NCBI GenBank assembly: GCA_025716815.1
Contig: JAIXMN010000018.1
Coordinates: forward strand, 868,001 to 932,000
Origin: Dichotomocladium elegans
Taxonomy: Eukaryota > Mucoromycota > Mucoromycetes > Mucorales > Lichtheimiaceae
Direction: 5' to 3'
Length of the DNA: 64,000 nucleotides
The notes below the pieces were generated by a model, which searched no databases, had not been told where the DNA came from, and saw only the letters and a list, made by a program, of their open reading frames with translations. Every line of letters starts with the position of its first letter. The first letter of the stretch is position 1. Positions 58,705 through 64,000 of the stretch are shown here, piece after piece. The position numbers and the translations under genes were made by a program.

Positions 58705-60699
58705 TTACATAAGTGGTTCATCGCTATTGGATAACCGATTCAGATGGAGATAAACGTCGGTGCCATATCTAATAAACTACTAGTTAGAATGTCGTCCTCA
58801 GGAAAGCCATAAGCCACATACCCTTCCATGGATATCAGCTTGAGGTCTCCTCCAAAATATCGTGCGTACTATGATTTCCACGACATCCAATGTCATCTGT
58901 ACTGCTCTAGACAAATTAAACGATTTCATTCCCACTTACCAAACGAGATATGGGTAGACCATATCCAAATCCTGCCATGGGTGCCCTAAAATCAGTTCGA
59001 CTATAGCCCGGCTCAAGCTCTTGAGCTTCTGCTGTGGTATACTGCATGTGATATTCGCAAAAAGAAGAAGTAAATGAGTGGACCTCTCACTAAACTCACA
59101 CGCCTTTTCCGGTTCCATGTCATTTTTTTTCACTTTGAGAATACATACCATGTATGTCCAAACCAGCGGGATACCTGATCGTGGGATACCTCCGCCTTCA
59201 TCCGAGATTTTGATCGTAATATCCTGAAAATGTATTCAGCTACCCCATCGCCACAGACACACATGTGTATCCGCTTTGATTCTTCCCCAGCTAGCTTACC
59301 TCCTTGCCGTGGGCAATGACCAATTTGATAGGTGGATATTCATCCTCATAATCCGGACCGAATCGCTCCACCACCGCACGCAACGAGTTTTTGAGGAGCT
59401 CAAAAAGCATATGGTTCAAGTGGGATGGTACATACATGAATTCAATGTCGCCCGGGCAAAACATTTGTACCTGGGGGGCTTTGAAGAGACCATAGTGTTC
59501 CTCGCAAATGAATCGCGCATTCGCAATAGCATCCTGTGCAATTTCCCCGATGTTTGTTTTTGTGCATATTACACCCACATAATCATCGCGTGCCGGCAAG
59601 CGATAGAGGGCAGAGTGCTGACCGATCAACATGCGAATACCAATACGCGACATGTAAAATCGGTCGAGGAAATCTTGTATTTCAGGGTCGATAATCCGAT
59701 ATTTGAGTCGTTCCTTGTACTCCATGACACCTTGTGCTATAGTACACGTACACAGTAATTTTCTCCCTCAGTATCATCCGGTGAAAATCCACATCAAGAC
59801 AGGGAGAGGGATACTTGCCTACGGTGGTCACCACAGGATCATGCCTCCGTTTGATTGCCTCGATTGTGCGGACAAAAGAGTCGGTATATTGAAGCATTTC
59901 CGGTGTGCATTCCAAATCGTCCACATTGGTATAATATCTGTTGCATTTTTTTAGCTGCGCATAAGTCGGCTTTTGTACCTTCGCCTTTACCCGCTTCTCC
60001 CCCCGCCCCCAATTATCCCATTCATGACAAAGCCCTACCGATGACCGAGGGGAACGGCGGGGTGGACGGCATTGTTGGACGGCTTCATTATGCGGAGTGA
60101 TGGATTCGGAACGCTTTTGGGAAGTGACCGAGTGTCGTTCATGTTCCTGATGGGATTTTTGACTGGGGCAGGTGTAGGAAGATCGATCAAGTCCTGCATG
60201 TCGTGTTAGATGTTTCTTGCTCAACTTGCAAACATAACTCGTCCTTCCTTCCCTCCACCTGGGCATTACCTTGAAAGAGTTTGCATACCAATCTTTTACT
60301 TTGACAATAGACGGCATTTCGCGTAACCCGTTGGGTAGCTCCTCCAACTCCTTGACCCGATGCGCGAGTCGAATTGGCAATTCCTCTAATGGGAAGAACA
60401 AATGAAAATAAAACCAGCTATGATAGCAGCTCATTTGATATATACATTGGCTGCTTTCATACCATGTAGAAATTGGCTTGCTCTGAACAATGTTCCTCGG
60501 GAAGGGTTCTGGCCTGAACAGAGGGTGTGTTTGCGTATTTTAAGTTTTTGTGGGAAAATAAAAGGGGGAGGCACCAGCCGTGCTGCGCTCCGCGATTCCA
60601 CGTACCAAACATCACCATTTGCCATAGTGAGACTCCGGTCTGAGGAAATCTGGCAAAGTGCTTGATTTTGTCGAAAAGTTGTGGAGTGATTTGGAACAT
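58705..60699 (-). CDS. Mitochondrial pyruvate dehydrogenase / branched-chain ketoacid dehydrogenase-type kinase
   Basis: GHKL-fold protein kinase that phosphorylates and switches off a 2-oxoacid dehydrogenase in the mitochondrial matrix. Ten exons: 60606-60699, 60463-60513, 60270-60385, 60039-60193, 59819-59937, 59300-59736, 59149-59223, 58940-59041, 58822-58868 and 58705-58768, total 419 residues. The helical domain has FARFPQTGVSLWQMVMFGQ, LPIRLAHRVKELEELPNG and IKRRHDPVVTTVAQGVMEYK. The ATP site follows: N box HMLFELLKNSLRAV, G1 box ISDEGGGIPRSG and G2 box MAGFGYGLPISRLYARYFGG. The end is the family's GTDVYLHL. The intron at 59738-59818 or so needs a GC donor. No long presequence is seen from the chosen Met. 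Confidence 0.94.
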
Positions 60700-60849
60700 T
60701 GCATATATATATATGTATGTATGCGTACAAGGAAAAAGCGCGAGAGAGAGAAAAAGTGCGGGGTTCCCGCCATTTCTTTTTATAGGCCTGGTAAAATCCG
60801 AGTGCCATGTGAAATTACAAATGTGGGGGAGCCCAATATTTTTGTTTCC

Positions 60850-63084
60850 TCAACTCTTCTTTTTTTCTTCTTCGGCTGCTACCACCTGGAATTGTCTTGT
60901 CAGCAGGTTGAATATAGAGCCAAAAAATAACGCAATAACGGTGCACGTCAATGTAATAACATTGTATGGCATACTAAAGTCGGGTGTAGGCAGACTAACA
61001 AGCAACGTGTCCGTGTATACCCGAATCGTATGATTGTCACTGAGTGCATAATGCATAAGTTAAATAAAAATGTATCACGCTGAGTTCAAGCTTTTCGACT
61101 TACACTTCGCTAGGTATTTGCGCTGTGATGACGGCCGGTCTAGGTCATTTATCCTTTTTGTCAACATCTTCCTCTTTCGTAGCTCGCTTTCTCTTTCAAC
61201 TTCTCTCATACCCGATATCAAATCCACGGTTTGCGTCAGGGCGATGTTCAGTATACTTTAGAAACACCTTGTCAAAGTCCATCGACATGGTAACTATTGA
61301 TTGTGGGGGCAAAAGCAATTTGCATTCTAACATCGTTGGCCGTGATCGATCCACTGCTGGTTGGTAATACATCTTTTCGATGATATCTATTGCGATGTTC
61401 ACTGGATTCAGCAACCCTCGTCTTGTTCACAGTCTGAATGCTATTACATACCATAACTGATATGTTGGTCCAGTACTTCTACATGTAGGGTGTGAAGATA
61501 TATTTTCAGGAACCAAGGAATAGAGTCATAGTAAACAGCCGGAACAGGGTGCGGGTGTGGATTCTGGATTGTTACTTGCAATCCGCCCTGTTCTTGGCCA
61601 TATCCAGTAAAATAGCGATGTGCAGAAATGACAGATTGAGAAGCATGAGATGCTAGAGGTGGCTCGATTAATTGGATTACACACGACCAGCAGGTTGAGG
61701 TGCCATTACTCACGATATTGGAAAACATTCTCATCCCATGCCATTCGGATATCCAATTGGTCCTTCACTAAGTAAGGATCGCATGTGAGCAACAGTCAGG
61801 CCAAATACTTGAATTTAAAAAAGTCACCTTGTTTCAGGTCATAAACCGCCGCTCTTCCGTCCTCTTCGGTGGTAGGCTCAGGACTGAGTTTTGCGCCCGA
61901 TTGAGGGTCAACCACGATACGCACCGCGCTTCGGTTGGCCAAAGGACACGCGCCGTGTAGCTCGCGCTCAAAAATATCATTCAACGACCAATCTGAGAAA
62001 GAATTTCAATCATCTAATCCACTCAACGGATATATCTTCCATCGTACCTCGTCGGCTGGTGTCACGCACAGGATCAAATACAGATGTGAGAGTCTGCTTC
62101 AGCGTTAGGTGACAGTGTCCTCCCTGATTCGATAATAAACTTAGTACGTTGAGCACATGGGTGAACGAAAACCTCTTACAATGCAACGGGACGAGACATG
62201 GACGGACATGGAGTGGAAATTGGAGTTGTAAATTTTATGCGCATTAAGCAACGCCGCGACGCCTGACTACAAGCGGGATGGGATTCCCTCCTCCCTCTCT
62301 TAGTAAAAGACAGCTCTCGATAAGATATTCTCCCACCCTCTATCCCTTACCTTCGCTTTACACGGCAAGAGCTTGATCCACGGCGTCAGATTTTCCGTGC
62401 ATACATTCTCATGCGGCAGATGACCGAACCTCAACTGTTCTTCCCCCATAGTGGTGTCATTCGAAGGGAACGAAATCGTTGGCCGAGTCGTCAGGGTCTC
62501 GTCAATGAAATTAAGTGAGGCGCAAAATAGGCCGGACAAAGTATTAGTGAGTGATTTCCAGTTCGCATCAATTCTGAGATCATAAGTGAACCAAAACGAT
62601 TATAAGTTTCTGCCATCATACACAGCTTCCTCTTGCTTACTGTGTCGGATCTGCCATCCACGCCCACAGCTCAACACCAGTTCCAGCTGATTGTTCGGCT
62701 GGGTATCCCCAGGTATCGTATTTCCACCGTCCCTGCGAAAAGGTCAAATGCATCTCGCGTACATTGTACTCCTGTAATACTTGGCCGATTGCCTTTGGAA
62801 ACAAATTGTAGTCGAGTACTATTAGCAAAACCGGTGTTTTTATAGATGGATATGTATATGAGTGATAGTGTTGCATATGTTATCCAGGTGCCATGCGTAC
62901 ATTGTGCTCCAGGGTCAAGGTCGGTATCGACATGTGTTGTAAAGTCAAAGTGTGCTACTAATTTGCCATCTGGCAAAGATCGCAAGGTCAGATCTTCGTC
63001 AAAGTGTTCGGCGAACTTTTCTGCTGAGGACGTGGACAGAAAGATTGCCAAAAGAAAAGTCAGACGTATTGCAAGATCGCGCAT
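60850..63084 (-). CDS. GPI16: GPI transamidase subunit GPI16 / PIG-T
   Basis: ER membrane subunit of the complex that swaps a protein's carboxyl signal for a GPI anchor. Eleven exons (62901-63084, 62641-62818, 62351-62573, 62180-62266, 62048-62123, 61828-61992, 61714-61767, 61452-61652, 61212-61401, 61104-61139, 60850-61039) give 527 residues. A cleavable signal peptide ([15 protein letters not shown]) opens it. Family blocks: [48 protein letters not shown] with the conserved Cys, [35 protein letters not shown] and [13 protein letters not shown], then a single carboxyl membrane helix. The end, KKKS, fits a KKxx ER-retrieval signal. The start is an ATG at 63084; the frame is open a few codons upstream only with non-ATG codons. 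Confidence 0.95.
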
Positions 63085-63347
63085 CTTTGCTGGACGCACA
63101 GTCGCACACGTTGAGGACGGAAGGGGGTGATGAAGAACTGAGATTAGAATTAAACAACACTTTTTAATTGATTGGGTAAGAATAAAGTATTAGGGAAAAT
63201 AAGGAAGAACCAGTCGATAATGAGAAAGGGTATAAGTGAGGAAACGTGAATTAGTGGTGATAATAAACGAATGACTTGCTCAAGTAGACCAAAAGAAAGA
63301 AAAGGAGTATACAATAATTAAGATATGGAGGAGAGTAGACATGTTCT

Positions 63348-64000
63348 TCAAACAGCTGTCAGGTCCATTTCAGTATCAGAGTCCCCTTCATGATACAAAG
63401 TGACTACGATAGCAACTTATTAGTCGAACATACAAATTGCATGCTTTCAACACTTACTGGAATCAAACTTGTCAAATGGATTGTCAACGATATCGGCATT
63501 CTTATAGGAGACCATGATGCTGTCCGAATCCAAGTCTAGACTAACGCTTTCCGGAGGCATCTTTCGAAAATTGATCGCGTCAATACCACTTGGCTTATGA
63601 ATAAGCGGCACAATCGGTGGCTTGCAGTTGCGAAGAAGAGCAAAATTGACGTTCTTGAAGAACGGATGGGCCTTGATATCCGCTGCACCTGCTTGTGACC
63701 CTAAACGTTTGTTTTCGTCCTTATTCAAGAGTTTGCGAATGAAGTTTTTGCAATTGTTCGACGGAACTGTCTTGTAAGGCGCCGGTTGCTCTCTAAACAC
63801 AGGCTCGAAGTGTAAGATTCGGGTGAAAGTCTCGTGACGGTTTGGACCTTTGAAGGGTGTTGTCCCATACTAAGAAACACAGGTTAAGTCGAGGGACGTT
63901 CATCCAAAAGTAATTTCTTTACCAGCATTTCAAAGGTTAGGATACCAAGCGTCCACCAGTCCACTGCACTCGTATGACCACAGCCTTTAATGACTTCAGG
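63348..64000 (-). CDS. AGC-family serine/threonine kinase (FPK1/NRC-2-like), C-terminal part
   Basis: Partial; the amino end lies beyond the right edge. Exons in view: 63923-64000, 63458-63869 and 63348-63403. The first visible residues are the kinase APE-type block [16 protein letters not shown], then [18 protein letters not shown], the conserved Arg in [17 protein letters not shown] and [14 protein letters not shown], completing the catalytic domain. The AGC carboxyl extension follows with [10 protein letters not shown] and a hydrophobic-type [11 protein letters not shown], ending in an acidic tail. The Pro-Phe-Lys-Gly-Pro-Asn/His-Glu-Thr-Phe pattern is typical of fungal flippase kinases and Neurospora NRC-2. 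The last exon was assigned from a matching donor/acceptor pair and phase. Confidence 0.9.

Noticed and set aside
1..64000. A co-ordinated novel gene cluster (metabolite or defence system)
   Set aside because: Gene functions are unrelated housekeeping, strands are mixed and spacing is ordinary; no backbone biosynthetic enzyme or effector set is present.

Overview
The window is eukaryotic nuclear DNA from a fungus, most likely an early-diverging (zygomycete, Mucorales-type) lineage. Nearly every gene is broken by short introns of about 45-160 bases, mostly with GT-AG borders and sometimes a CTAAC-like branch site. The gene set is fungal: a PDR-type ABC transporter, COX6/COX15, NTE1, a KRE2-family mannosyltransferase, Bro1 and an FPK/NRC-2-like AGC kinase. 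Two decayed IS630/Tc1-type transposases resemble those of zygomycete genomes. The lineage call is an inference; no single marker in the window fixes the species.

Layout. 1-15.9 kb: partial coiled-coil gene (-), ribosomal protein eS10 (-), SRRM1-like PWI/RS splicing factor (+), a seven-exon polytopic membrane protein (-), mitochondrial uL14 (+), an intronless SASA-type acetylesterase (-), an unresolved membrane-protein locus (-), and a 1456-residue PDR transporter (-). 16-19.6 kb: a gene-poor gap with a decayed Ty3/gypsy-like fragment. 19.6-26.7 kb: a G-protein alpha subunit (-) and the ESCRT-associated protein Bro1/ALIX (-). 26.7-37 kb: a transposon-littered stretch holding a RhoGAP (+), ribosomal protein uL24 (+) and an ASX/DEUBAD-like protein (+). 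It also carries two transposase relics and a 440-bp foldback element. 37-47 kb: a SAM methyltransferase (-), ribosomal protein uL23 (-), a divergent COX6/NDUFS4 pair, a peroxisome-type Lon protease (-) and COX15 (-). 47.9-53 kb: NTE1 phospholipase (+). 53.8-64 kb: an unbroken minus-strand run of an importin-alpha-like ARM protein, a KRE2/MNT1 mannosyltransferase, a mitochondrial pyruvate dehydrogenase-type kinase, GPI16 and the C-terminal part of an AGC kinase.

There is no operon or defence-type cluster. The content is housekeeping: translation, splicing, respiration, lipid and GPI metabolism, endosomal sorting and signalling. Some neighbours share themes. COX6 and NDUFS4 share a 187-bp intergenic promoter, and COX15 lies nearby. 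The most unusual non-coding signal is a GGAT tetranucleotide array on the coding strand close to the start codon of all three cytosolic ribosomal protein genes. I found no convincing new multi-gene system.

Exon borders were deduced by hand from splice signals, reading phase and family knowledge. Each multi-exon model I give as complete sums to an intact frame. The unresolved locus at 9.8-10.9 kb, the small gene at 28.8 kb and a few start codons remain uncertain.
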